From assembly GCA_051294375.1 (NCBI GenBank), contig CM119268.1:22444959-22508958 (forward strand): a DNA stretch of 64,000 bases, given 5' to 3'. This DNA is from Paraspadella gotoi. Taxonomy: Eukaryota; Chaetognatha. Positions 13,076-27,200 of this stretch are shown here, piece after piece. Every line of letters starts with the position of its first letter. The stretch's first letter is position 1. The translations under genes were made by a program, and so were the position numbers. A model generated the notes under the pieces. It saw only the letters and a list, made by a program, of their open reading frames with translations, had not been told where the DNA came from and ran no database searches.

Positions 13076-16000
13076 TTCTCTCTGTCGTTGACTCTCTCTC
13101 TCCCCTCACCAATCCCCCCCAAAGACACGCCACCGCCGGCGCCTTCCTCCTCCTCCCTCCTCCCTCCACGCCCTCTCACGTCGTGACGCTCGTCTCCGGC
13201 GGGCGTGGACGCGTCACCTCCCGCGGCCGTGAGACGGTGACGGTGGAAGCCACCGGGCGAGCGACTGGGGAAGCGGAGGCTGAGATGGAGAAGGACTGGC
13301 GACGATTGGGACGAAGGGGAACCGATGAGATACGAAGTGGAAGATAAGAGATGAGGAGGAGGGGAGGTAAATGAGGGAGGAAGGGAGGTGAGGGATGGAT
13401 GGATGGAGGGAGGATGGAGGGAGGAATGTAGGAGGAAGGGAGGGAGGGATGGAGGATGGATGGATGGAGGGATGGATGAGGGAGGGATTGGATGGATTGG
13501 ATGGATGGATGTAGGGAGGGAGGGGACGGATGGACGATGGATGGATGGATGTAGGGAGGGAGGGACGGATGGATGGATGGATGGAGGATGGATGGATGGA
13601 TGGATGGATGGATGGATGGATGGATGGATGGTGGATGGAGGGAGGGATGTAAGGAGAAAGGGAGGGAGGGATGTAGGGAGGGATGGATGGATGGATGGAT
13701 GGATGGATGTAGGGAGGATGGATGGATGGATGGATGGAGGGAGGGATGTAAGGAGGAAGGGAAGGAGGGATGTAGGAGGGATGGATGGAATGGCATGGAT
13801 GGATGGATGGAGGGAGCGATGGATGGATGGATGGATGGAGGGAGGATGTAAGGAGGAAGGGGGGAGGGATGTAGGGAGGATGGATGGATCGGATGGATGG
13901 ATGGATAGGGGGAGGGATGTAAGGAGGAAGGGAGGAGGGATGTAGGGATGGATGGAATGGATGTAGGGAGGGATGGATGGATGGATGGATGGAGGAGGAT
14001 GTAAGGAGGAAGGAGGGAGGGATGTAGGGAGGATGGATGGATGGATGGATGGAGGGAGGGATGTAAGGAGGAAGGGAGGGAGGGATGTAGGGATGGATGG
14101 ATGGATGTAGGGAGGGATGGATGGATGGATGGATGGAGGGAGGGATGTAAGGAGGAAGGGAGGGAGGGATGTAGGGAGGGATGATGGATGGATGGATGGA
14201 TGGATGGAGGGAGGGATGTAGGAGGAAGGGAGGGAGGGATGTCAGGGATGGATGATGGATGTAGGGAGGTAGGGACGGATGGATGGATGGAGATGGATGG
14301 ATGGATGATAGGGAGGGATGGAAGTGGATGGATGTAGGAGGGAGGGAACGGATGGATGGAGGGATGGATGGATGGATGTCTGAGAGGATGGATGGATGGA
14401 TGGATGTCGGGAGGGATGGATGGATGGATGGATGGATGTAGGGAGGGATGGAAGGATGGATGGATGGATGGAGAGATGGATGGATGGATGATGGATGGAT
14501 GTAGGGAGGGAGAGACGGATGATGGATGGATGGATGATGGATGGATGGATTGAGGACTAGGGTAAAGTATTTAGGAATGAATAAAATGAAGGAAAGAGTA
14601 ATAAAAAAATGTATGGATAGTAGAATGAATGAATTGAAGGAATGAATGAATGAACGAATTAACATATAAAGGAACTACTACTGAATGAATGAATGCATAA
14701 ATAGATAAAAGAATTGATGAATACAAAAATAAATATAGATAAACGAATCTAGCATTGAATCAATTAATGGAAACATTCCAGGACTCGAGTCGTGACGAAG
14801 ACGCCCTCGCCAGTCGGCGGCTTCGAACGCCTCGTCGTCCGCCTCAAAGACTCCAACAACAACGACGAAGGCGTCTTCGGTGTCTTCAGCATCGTCGTCG
14901 TCGCCTTGGACGAAGCCGGAAACAGAGGCGAGGCGTCGAATCGCGTGACGGTCGGTTTGGGTCACGTGCCCGACCTAACGGCACGATCGTCAGGTAGATT
15001 GATGGTTGGGCTGGCGAAGCATAGAAATTTTGATTTTGCGTTCCTCCAAGTCTCATTTGCATATTGTAGTATTTCAGATTATTCGAATATTTATTTATTT
15101 CGGTTTGTCCAGATGTTTTATTTTATTTATTTACAAATACTTTAATTGATTCAGTTTCCGAATAATAATTAGATATTCAATTGCAGTATTGCGTAGTATT
15201 GTATTCGCTATAGAGGTAGGGCGGGATAGTAGGAGGATGTCGTTTTCTCAATTGTATGTTCTATTTTTAAATATTCTCAATATTCTTCTCCTCCTCACTA
15301 TTTTCTTCCAGACGAAATACGGAGATGACAACAACAACAACTACGTCGCCGTCATCGTCGTCTGCGTTTGCTGCTCTGCTTCTCCATCTTCCTGTCGACG
15401 CTGGCGCTGCTGGAGCGGCGAGGCGGGCTTGAGTCGTTGAAGAGACGATGTCGCGCTGGTTTGACTGCGGCGGTTGCGGCAGTGGCTGCGCGACACTGCG
15501 GTGCGAAAACCTGCCGCAAATCTTGCCAAAAATGCAGTAAATCTTGTGACAGCTGCCGCGACGGATGCTGCGGCTCTCGGGGTCCGGGTGGACGAGCGGC
15601 TGGAGAGTGGATTGAAGGAAGAGTGGAGAGATTTCTGAAGGCGTTCGAGAGGAGGAAGTGTTGTCAAAGTGTTGTGCTTGTGACGAGGAGGAGGAGGAGG
15701 AGGAGGAGATGACTTTTAAAGGATTTTAAAATATAATCAAGTGTTTATGGAGAAGCGCCAGCATATAAGTGTTTCCTCTGACTTGATATGTATATAATTT
15801 GTAGCATGATTTACTGTTGCTTTATATTTTAATAAAACTTACGATTTAAAAATTTGTTTAAATAATCATATCAAACCTGAAAGTGATCGATTATAGAAGA
15901 AAATAAAGAGTTAAATTTAAAAAGATATTGCCAAAATTTTGTAATGTTTAAATGTTATTTTAAAAGTTGTTATTTTGGTTTTCTTTTAAAGTGCCCATTA

Positions 16001-19000
16001 TCCATTCCTGTCATCTGCAATTAACTGATAGGAAACCAAGAAAACAGATTTGAGAAACAAAAGAACAAAATTTTTTAAGAAAAAACAGGATGGAAATTCT
16101 GTGATCAGAACAAAGAAATATTAAAATCATAAAAAAAAAAAAAGCTAAAAGATGTATTAATATTCGCCAACATCGTTCTTTTTGAGTTTAATTCAACGTT
16201 TTAACAATATTTCGTTTGATTTTTTTCTATTCATGTTGAAATAAATCGGGTGAAATAATCTTCGAAACAAAAGAGAAAATTTTAAAAAAATGATATTTAA
16301 AATGACGTATGAAAGAGAGAAATAGTGAGTGTGTGTGAGAGAGAGAGAGAGAGGATGATTTGTTCATGATTTCTGTTTTTAGCTCTGAGTGAATTAAATT
16401 TTAAACTCTGACCGTGTCCTTATTACTTCAATATTTTCGCATGTTTATCGAGAATGGTCCAATGGTCTAACGTCCAAAGTTCCAATGTCTCATAATCCCA
16501 ACGATAATGTCGTGATATTCCCTTCATTAGTTCTAATTCATATCCTTTTTCAAGTAATTTCATATTTTTTTACCTTTCGCAGACATTAAAGTTTAGTGAA
16601 TTTACTGTATATCGGGTAGCCTTTGTCTGACATTCGGCTGTAACTATTGTACCTCATCAAGAAACTATCAATCGGGTATATAAATCGGCCTTCAAAAATG
16701 GGTCGAGTCAAACTCTATTTTTGACGACGCCTCGGCAGCCGAAAAAAAAACGTCGCGGCTCCAGAATCTTCGTTCGGCGCAGGGTTCTGCATACGTCTCT
16801 CAAACCGTCCGCCCATTCCTCGTCAGATCATGGCGTGTAAGCTTCACGATTGGCTCGAATCCCACCTCCAGCGGAGACGCGGACGCGGGAATTTGGGCCG
16901 GCATCTTTTACGTCGTACCGGCGTCGTTACCCTCGTGGCCGGAAGAGGGGCGAACCAGACGTGTCTCATCGTCTTTTTTCCCCCGCGCTGACGTTGAACG
17001 TTTGTCATTCCGGGATTTTAAACGTCGCCCACGTCATAGTTTATGCGTTTCGTATGGGAAAAAATAGGGCGAGGGTTGAAAATTGCCACTTTGAAATATG
17101 CGTGCAATTAATTTTAAAAAAACTTACGTCTGGTGAATTTATCAATGACATACTCAAGTAAATACCTATTCTCTCAAATCAGAATCTCTTATTCTAAGCG
17201 AAGACCGTCACCGTTTCCACGGTGGAACGGTTACCATACCTTGGCCGCATATCCCGTCTACTGTCTTCTCTTCTCCGTGTCACTCGTCTTCGCCTTTGTG
17301 GAGAACGGTCCTCCTCTCATCCGGGGGCGTGGTCCTCACCATCTGAGGGCCATCTTATGGAGGCGTCTGGCCGACCGCGGCGCCGTGGGGAAAAGGAGAC
17401 GGCGGAAGGCACCAAGCAGATGAAGGTGCGGCGCTGGGAGAGAATGAGAAAAAATTGTAATTTTTTTTTTCATAACAAGTTTCAAGAAGTTAATATTAAT
17501 TTCTAGTTTATTATCAATATATAGAGTTAATTTTTTTCGGGATTTTGGGTATTATTAATTTTGAAAATCAAATGCAATATTTTTTTGATATTATTGAATT
17601 AAACGGTGTTGATCTCAAGTAACAATAATTTTGTGAGCACGAGGCATTATTGGATTTCAGGAATCAGAGAGCAATAAATTTTAAGGGACACAAAACTTTT
17701 TCTAACTTAACTTTAAACGGTTTATATTTTTTTTCATTTCTAATTTTTTTATCCGCTAGGAATCCTTCAACCACGCCTTCGCCACGGATTTCCGCCAGAG
17801 TTCAACGGCGTCGCTCAAATCGGTCCGCCTCTCGCTCCGCCGGCGTCAACACGCCGCATTTGCATTTTCGTTCCAACTTGCCTCAACCCACACCGCGCGA
17901 ACACATGCGGGCCAGACGAACGGGACGGCCACATCGCCGCGCCCTTTTTCATCATTGGGACGGGCTACCTTCGCCGTCCAATTCCGCCTCCCACTAGCAG
18001 CAACAGGCGAATTCGTTGCTTTTTCTTTGCCTGTCGACCTTTTGCTGCCTGAATCGCCTTTCTGGGAAGGCGGCGGATCTTGCCTTACGCTCTGAGTCAG
18101 GCGGATTTCGAGATGAAGGTGCGCGAACGATTTAATAAATTGTTAATTTTTTTAAACTTTTTATAGCTCTTCAAATAATTTAAAGTTTGTAAAATAATAT
18201 TAATATAATACTACTTGGGTTTAGTTAAAAGTTAAATTTCATGGCTTTGCGTATATTATATAGTCTATTTAGTTCATTGTTTACTCCCTCTTATAAAGTG
18301 GCACCAGTAAAGGAGTGCGTGACAAAAACCGGACCGTTTGGGGCAACAACCGCACGGAATGCAACAGGGTGTCTTTTCCGCCAAATGCCGATCGCTATTT
18401 AACCCCTTCTTGTCTCTCTGCACGCCGTTCGTTTTTGCTCATGGCATTGTTTCCATTTGGGAATTTGAGCATTTGGGGGAGTCGTTATTGGATTCCAATG
18501 GCACTGCCACAAGTGATAGATAATAGAAGCGTTTGAATTTATTAGTATTTTAGTTTATTATAATAGTTTTATTTATTTCTTATTGTATTTTTCTGTAAAT
18601 TTAACTTCTCATTTTTAGGTACTATATATTTGTTGGCCATATGAGATAGCTGTTAGTTTGACCTTTATATTATTATAATCTTTTTCCGTTTTAGGACCAA
18701 ACTTGTATTCGATCTGCAGCAACTGCTGCATCGTTGCAGCTAACTTCGCCCTTTGACATCTGAAGCCTTGCGAGCGATGCTTGATTGCCTGGGGCGGCCG
18801 CCGCTCAACGGCTCATTTACCAGCCGAGATCCAATTCGTGGTCCATGCATCAAGGAATGACCACAACGGCGGATGGCCAAACAGCGCCTTTTGGTCGTTT
18901 TGCTGCCGATGAACGGATAACATTGAATGTGGCAATTTGGAAGGCAGAAGGCGCGGTGAAGCGGTCGTTATCATTGGGAGAAGGACAAGCTGGAATTAAG

Positions 19001-22000
19001 TCTAAAGCCATTGTCACATAAAAGGGACATGTTTGGTTTGCATGCCAGCTTTTTTGAAGTAACTTTAATGGGAAACAATGTCCCATGCTCGTATAATGTA
19101 TATTGCATTGATGTCTGATTTGTAAAGTGCTTATTTTGAGCACCTACTTTGAAAGAATTAGATTAATCAACAGGGTGGCAATACATCTGGAAAGTGTTTT
19201 GAACAATTTCGTCACGATTTACCTAAAATGTGCCTCCGGTTGTAAATTGATTTTACTTAAAACTTTTGAATTTTATGACAAAAATTACAATTTGTTGTTG
19301 AAATAACTTGCTTTTAATATTTTTTGTAGCATTTTTGGTTTTTACTTCAAGAAATTTTTTTTTCTTTCCAGTGTTAAGAATATTCCAAACATTCCCCGGC
19401 GGGGACAGAATGGGCGAAAGTAAATGTATTTTTTCCTCGCCCCCGCGGCCAAAAGGGACTTGGCCATTCTGCAAATCGTCTTCGGCGCCATTTTGCATTG
19501 TCTTCAATCCGCCACTCTCGTTCTCGGTTTGGCCATCGAAGAAAATGTTGTTCAATCTCAGTGGATGAGTCCCGGCGTTTGGGCGGAGTCTTTTACATTC
19601 GTGACCGGATTTTTTGATGCGCGTGGCGGCCGCAGGACGGAAGTCGTGCGCCACGTCGTCGCTTTGACTTAAACGTCGATGTCGTTTGATTTTGAAACAT
19701 TTGCGAATGTCATCATTATCGGTACGAAGCATCGGATTTGGGAACCTTTATCATTCTCCATTGGCATTTTTTATATTAGACTAAATTTTTAAAACGAATA
19801 TAAAAAGTTTTATTATATTTCCCAAAGATTAAGATTTAATTATTGCATTTATTTACTTAATGTAATAGGGAGAGGGATGTTTAGTTCTTCTGGAAATAGA
19901 GGGAGCATCTAACAACAACATGGTTAAAAAATACTTTTTCCTCTTATTTTCTAATAAGGAAAGGAAGTTCATTTATTGAAAAAATCAAATTATCTAAAGG
20001 AACTGAACAGAAAGGGTAGGAGAGGATTTAATGATCTTATAATGGAATTAAAGGTAAATTATAATATATTTATTGTCGCGTCATTTTTCATTCTCTTCCC
20101 GGATTCGCCCTCATGAGCATAGATCGTCACCAACTGTAACGCGTTACGGAATCCAATGAGCGTTGGCAGTTCCCCGTTCTTTGTCCTACTTCTTTTCGCA
20201 GTTTCTTTTATTTCCGCTTTCGTCGAAACTTTGCTCATTTTTTGGGGAATCTTTCTCTGCTTCCCTTTCGATCTACTGGGCAAGACTGGACGAGCATGGC
20301 GGAGGCTTTTACCGATGAAGATTTCCATATTGGTAATTCGGTTTTAATGATTGTACTTTATTAATTAAATTATTGATATCTTAATTCTCCCTCTCTAAGA
20401 ACCCCCAACCCCGCCTGGCCACATTCGCCGTAAGATTCAACGGGGGTCACCCAAATCGCCCACGGGCCTCACCTTCAGGACCGTCAACATCGCCGCCATT
20501 TGCGGGTCTCTCGTCTACGGGGCGTCGGCTACGCTAACGAGCGGGATTGTCGCAGACGAGCGGGATGGCCATCTTTTTCGCGGCCGCCGTTTTACGTCAT
20601 TGGGGCGCGTGACGGCAATAATTCGGCCGCCGCCACTGGAAAAAAAAACGGGGGCAAAATCATCATCTTTCTATGTTTATCGGATCTTTTGTGCTTGCGT
20701 TGATTTCGTTTTTGGAAGGAGGCGGGGCGCTGTTTTGCGATCAGTCGTATACGATTGTGGATATGAAGGTGGGCCATTGTATAGACTATGTAAGTTATCT
20801 CCCGAAATTGGTACAACTAATATAAAAATTATACTTCATTACAGGAACAAACTTATCTGGCCCCTGACTTTGGACAGTAGGTCGGAACAGGTTTTGAAAA
20901 CTAGAAGTTTCTCTCAAATAAATAATAGTTAAGTGACTGTTAGAGAATATGAAATGAAAATAATTTTTAAAAATTTAGTTATTGATAAGCGCTACGGAAG
21001 CATTTAAAAGATTATTATTACTATATAAGTTAAAAATCTTTTTCAATTTTTCAATTTTTTTAATAGATTATCTGACAGAGCTTTAAAAGTTAGATTAAAG
21101 GTTATTATTACAACTTTTTAAATTTTTTGTTTTATTAATGAAAATTTTAAAAAACTATAAAATTTCAAGCCAATTGATGATGATGGATTTTTAAGGTTTT
21201 TTCTATTTTTAAACTAATTTATTGTCAAAATTTTTAAAAAATGTATAGTACTTAACTTTCATTTTAACTTTTCAAGCTCTATAGGAATCCGTTCTTAAAA
21301 ATATTAATTAAAATTTGTCTTTTGTTAATATATTAATAAATATTTAAAAGCTGAGTGCAACAACCCATAGAACAAAAGTTTCATTGAAAATCGATTTAGT
21401 TAGGTTAAAGGAAAAAGAAATGTATATAAAACAATATACGGCTATGCCCATGGTGGTTAGTCTTCATCCTCCGTGTATACTGAGCCTTAGTCTAAATTCT
21501 TCCGCGAAATATTAAGAAAGTTCGATGTAACACAAATGCCGAGGGTTTATTTTCAATATAATCACAATCAGCAAGAAATATGGAGGCAAGTTCAAAATTG
21601 CTCTTTCTTTTGTGAGCCTTAGAAAACTAGAATGGTCACTCAAAACAAAGTTTATCTCTTACCGTTCTTACCACGTATTTTGCATCCCTTAGCCCCACCC
21701 AAGTCCCAGGCCTTGTGCCTATTGGCCCTTTTGCCAACCTCCCCAATCCTCTTCTTCCTTCCAATTGGCCCATGGGCCTCTTTATTGCAGTTTCATAGAT
21801 TTGTTTGGTGAGTCTTTGTTTAATAGTCCTGGTGAGGCGCGGCCTCCGGTTCTTCTGGCTTTGCCTGGTTTTCCCGCCGGAGATGATAGAGAGGGAGAGA
21901 GGAGGGATGTAAGGGGGAAGCGCTGCAGCTGGCTGCTGCATGTCCTCGTGTACGTTTATGCCCCCGCTCCTCTCTCAGTCCTGGCGAAGGACGGCGGGTT

Positions 22001-24200
22001 TATCCCGCCTTGCTGAGTCTTAGTTTGTTCCTGCGATGAAAGCGATCTAATTCGTGTTATTTGGGTCCCCTTCCGGGCGCTCCTCGGATCGCCAGTGCGC
22101 ATCGCATAAGTTTGCCAGCAGCAGGAAGCACGAAGCAGAGTCCGATTTGGTGAGGAGAATGCAGCTTAGCGCGATGAGAGGGGCGATTCGGTGTTGGTAT
22201 CCACCACTTTTGTGAGGCGGGAATCGCCAAAAATGGATTTTGAAAAGCTGAGGCTTTGGTGATCCACGCCGTGATTTCCCCCAACGCTGTTCGTTGAAAT
22301 TCCTGTGGCGTCCCCCGTGTATTTCACGTGCATTGTCCATGAACATGGCGACGTCATCGTTAGAGGGTCGATTTTTGTGGTTCACGTATCTCTTTCATTA
22401 CTGTAAACGAGGTTGATAGGGTCGAGTACTTTCTTAAAAAGGGCGTCCGGTTGCGTCACATTAAACCTTGGACCGATCTCGTAGATTGGTGGCGAGTCGG
22501 CATGGCGGTTTATTCGTTATGACGTGCTTACGACGTGTTTGAAAATCGCGTTGGCGGAATGCTGCTCGACCTTCTGAAGCTATTGGCAGATCTTGCCACA
22601 TTTCTTTTGTTTTTCTCGTTAGGGCGAGTGTTTCTTTTGCAGTCCGCTGTGAATGGAGTATTTTCGCCCCTGAGGACCGCGAATTTTTTCCTGGTCGACG
22701 AACGTTGTGGCGGCCGGCGATCTGTGCGCTTGCAGGCGGCTGCGCGCGCTTTCTTTGGCTCTGGGTGACGCACAATTCGTGCGCGCCAGTGCATCGTGAG
22801 TCGATTTAGTTCCGTTGGTTTCTCGTCGGCCAGTTTTTGACGCTTTCTCTTTTAGCAGCCTGCATGCCGAGTCGTCTCTCTTTAGTCCCGCTGGGGTCGT
22901 CGCTGCGATGTAGAAGTGTGGCGATTGTGGTTTTGCGGGCTAAGGAAATGCATCCTTCTTATTCTCTCGGTTTCGCTGTAATCTTTGAGGACGAAAGAGA
23001 TGTTTGCCTTTCCTCCGCAGACTCTCGTTGCATCGCTGTAGTTGTGCGGGGTTTGCCTTTGCATAAATGGCGGCGCATTTTTCCAGCAATTTTTCCGGCG
23101 AATTTGCTTTGTCGGGATCTTATCATTCGGCGTGGTCTTGTCCTTGCATCCGCCAAGTTTGTCGTCATTACGCTCGACCTCGGTGATGGACTCGATGATG
23201 CCGTCTTGGTCTATGAACACGGCTCCTTCGAAAGCAATTTACCGCTCGACATTTTGGTTCAGTCCCATGCCAGAGGACGCCATCCGGTAAAATGACAGCT
23301 TTGGTTCTCGCTGTGCTGCCATCTTCCAGTTTTTGAAGCGGATTTCGTCTGCGTACTGCTAATTTTGCGTTGATACACCGTTGACGGTTTGAGACTAATT
23401 TGCGCTTGTTTCTCACGACCTCTAGGTGCAGTAGTTAGGGAAACCTCGAAGTCGGACGAAATAGGTTGGGTACTTTCGATTCGCCCGAAACAGTAAAGAG
23501 TGAATCTCGGAACTCGAAAACTTGCTCCGGAAAAAGTAGCACCTACTCTTGAAATTTCGAGCGCTGGAGAATCGAAATTAGGTTTGGGGTATTTTCGATC
23601 GGGCCGAAAAGTTAAGAGTGAATCTCGGAACATCGAAACTGCTCCGAAAGTTAAAAACCGAATCGAAGAAACTCGAAATTTCTGGAGATTAGACCGAAAT
23701 AAACTCGGAGCTCAGACTGAATCGGTTTTTCTGGATTTTGATTCGCCCATGGAAAGTCAGACCGAATCTCTGAGCTCAAAAATTTTTTGAAAAAAGTGGC
23801 TGAGGAACGGAAAACTAAAAAACTCGGGGAGCTCTGGATCGCTCGAAAAGAAAAATCGAAAGCAGATCTAAATTATCAAAATGCAGAAAAAATCTAGACT
23901 TGAAATTTCTTAGGAGACTGAATAAATAGAATTCTAAAAAATTCTAGAAAGAAACGAAATCAAATACAAAAGAACTAATTACAATAATTAAGTAAAATTA
24001 TAATAGTTGATTAAGAATTAAATTGGGGGGGGGTGAGAGATCAGAGAGAGAGGAGGAGAGAAGAGAGAAGAGAGAGAGTCGCCCCGGAATTACCGTGATC
24101 TTGACCTTGAAAAATTTCTCGAAGATAGCAGATAAAAATATAGTTTATAACAAAAGAGAGAGGAGAGGCGACATGAAAATTTAAAAAGAAGATATAAAGG

Positions 24201-24257
<57 letters not shown>

Positions 24258-27200
24258 AAAAAAAGGGAGTCGCGGGAATTTCCGGGGAAATCTTAGTGAC
24301 AACTTGCCCGCCGGATGCGACTGAGAATCTGAGCAACTAACGGAAAAAAAAAGATTAAAACCGACCAATGCAGAAGCGATAAAAAAAAATATTGCATATT
24401 ATTTGTCATATTTTTAACGAGCCTTAGGACCACCGGGCCAGAAAAATGTTGCAGTTCGTTTTGATTCTCTCTTTTTGCTGTTGTTACGCTTCTAAAAAAA
24501 TTAAAAAAATTAAAATTCTCTCACTCGTTTCTCTCTCTCTCCTCTCTCTTCTCTTTCTCTCTTGTTCGTCTCTCTCTCTCTCCTCTCTCTCTTTGTTCCT
24601 CTCTCTCTCTCTCTCTCTCTCCCTCTTCGTTCGTTGTCTCTCTCTCTTTTGATGGCGACCTATGACGCTGTTTCGGGCGAGCCCTTCGGTTGTGGGGCCA
24701 AAGCCCACGCCCAAAGGCAGTGTGGAAACTGCCACGCCCTGGAGGTTTACGACGGTAAGAATTGTTGAAAAAGGCAAAAAAAAAAAAAAAAGAAAAAGAA
24801 TATTTCCAATTAGATTAATTATTCTGACTTTAATTTTTAGATTGTCTAAGGGAATACCTCGGGTTGATCCGATCCGCCCGAGTTGACCCGCCTTCTTCAG
24901 CGTCGGTGTCGACGTCATCGTCTCGTTCGCTTTTTCATCGGCTCATCGATCCCACCCCTCCGGATGCTGGTGGTCGCCCTCGAATGGATCGCGTCGTCGG
25001 GCTCTTTATTCTAAGTGCCTTTTTTTCTGCCTCTTTTTGCTGACGTTTACTATTTACTTAGTTATGATTTGGTTACAGAATTCTAGTTTTAAAATATTAC
25101 ATGATTTAAATGATACTTGTTGAAATTTATTTTGTTTCAGGTCAGCCTGTTATTCGTCGAGTTGGCGCCGTCTGGTGGGGTGAGAGGGAGGCCTCCCGCC
25201 CAGCCTCGTCTTCCATTTTCGGCAACGCATGGCGGCCGGACCGCCTTGCCTCTCTTCAGTCGGCGGCGTCTCATTGGGGTGCGGTGGTAGCCGCGGCGCC
25301 AGTGGCAGTGGCGCCAGCTGCCGGCGGCGAAAAAATGGCAGCTCCTGCAGAGCAGAGGGAGCGTGTGCTTCGCGGCAGCGGCGCCTGCACCGATTCCGCC
25401 GCCTCGACGTCGTCGCGATTCCGACGGCGGTGATTGTCGGTGAGAGGAAAAGAATAATGAAAAACACAAAGATACATTAATTCAATTAAATAAGTAAAAA
25501 TGTTATCTTTTCAGATTATTTCGATTGCTGTCTGAGGACCCGAGAGACGTCGGTTCGGACGACGTCGAGTTGGGTCGTCTTCGGAGAAGAGATCGATTCT
25601 TCCTGGGCTCCAGCGTCGTCGCCAGCCCGCTCCTGTACCCATTCGGCGCCTGCTGTCCATTCGGCTGCCTTCCCCTTCGACCCTCGCCGCCCGCCGCCGT
25701 TCGACGCGTCAGCGCATGCCCCGATCGCTTTGGTTAGTTGGGTAGGGTTTTAGGTTTAGTGTATGGGATAAGGAGGGAAGCGATCGGGGTTTTAAGATCT
25801 AGGTCTATTTCTTTTTTATTTTGGTAAAAAAGTGGGTGTTTTGTAAAACATTAGGTTTAAGTTTTAAAAGAGGCTTTTTTAAGATGGGTTAAGACTTAAA
25901 TTCGTTAATCTAGGACTTAAGGGGTTGTTAATGGTAGGCTTCTTTTTTTTTTAACGTTTTTAAACGTTTCTTTATTTTATTGCTGTGATTTCCAGAGAAC
26001 TGTTTAGACAGATTTTATTTCAGTTCTATTTTTATGTGCTGTGATTCCTGTCAAAAGTATTATCTTTTACACGTGAGGATTGGTATACTTTGGTAGATTA
26101 ATTTTTAAAAGCTATTTATTAAAACTCTTTGAGTTTTATTTTTTTTGTTAAAGATTCCTTTTTTAGTCGTTATCAGTTTGTAACTGATGTTTACTATCTC
26201 GGTTGTTATTTACATTACTGTTTATAATGTTATAACATTTCGCTCTTTCAAGATTTTACTATTCTCGTATTGCTGTGATCAATAGTTTTGAATTAAGAAC
26301 AAAATTAAACTGCACACTTATTATAATTTCTTATTAGAGAGAAATATATGAAACCGATTTAGGTGAGCCTCATTTAAGTTTAAAAAGCACGGAAGTGCTA
26401 CTTTATTTTGATATTTTTAAATATTCAAGTCGGAGGATTAGAAGTGAATACATCAAAGTTAGACAAATTAGTAAAATTGTTATTTTCACTGACTGGCTTT
26501 TTTTTTTTTTTGGTATCTTTGAAAAGGATTTTTAAAAATAACTATTTAATTACCCTAAACTGTCATTAAAACCAACCCAACCTTAGTCGGTGAGAGTGAA
26601 AATTAACCTGACAGAGTTAATTGAAGCTATTAAGGTGGGGCGGGAAACTTTCAAGAATCAGAAAAAATAAAAATTTTGTTGACTTATTTGAAAATAAAAA
26701 TTTAAGACTCATTCATTGTTTAGTACATTTTCTAAATTTTCTGGGTAAAGACTCTCTTCTTCAGGAAAGTCGTCATCTATCGCAGGCCTTCGCAGCCTTT
26801 GCAGATGTCGAAGCTGTCCACGCTGCCGCTTGCCGGCGGTCTCCGACCATTGCTCGTTTCCTCGATTGCCTTGCTCTCATACGTTCCAACGGGGTCCTGC
26901 ACGGGCTCCCGAGTGATGGCCGATCGCGGTGGTGATCGTCTGGCTGATTGTTAAAAAGAAAAATGTACTCAAATTATTACTCAAATATGGTTGTATTTGT
27001 TCTTTCTAAAAATAAAAAGAAATTTACATACCAGACCTCGCTCACGGTGCTCATGCGTCCATTTTGTTCCTTTCCCAAAAATTTGAGGATTGAAAGGCCT
27101 CGAACTCGTTGATGAGGGCTGCTTTACGCGCGTAGAGTCCTCGAGAAAAATTAATTTTAGAAATGTAATATATAACCTTCTCTCTCTCTCTTTCAATATT

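Larger units (their letters stand above)
13165..21470. repeat. right arm of the inverted repeat, indel-rich mirror copy
   Basis: Reverse complement of the left arm but about 270 bp longer, with frequent one-base insertions and homopolymer changes that break every reading frame preserved on the left. The end has no N run; similarity simply stops near 21470. The error pattern resembles raw long-read sequence, not evolutionary divergence, because coding and non-coding parts are hit alike. Confidence 0.9.

Noticed and set aside
11620-14560. Long His/Pro/Ser and Met/Asp/Gly/Trp frames up to 480 codons
   Set aside because: Pure translation of the (CCAT)n/(GGAT)n satellite; period-driven, present on both strands.
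16698-20770. Possible third and fourth tetraspan genes on the plus strand
   Set aside because: They mirror M1 and M2 within the indel-rich palindrome arm and no exon stays open; treated as artefact copies.
22047-23420. Retroelement polyprotein on the minus strand
   Set aside because: Several 80-124 codon frames, but I could find no protease, RT, RNase H or integrase motif in any frame.
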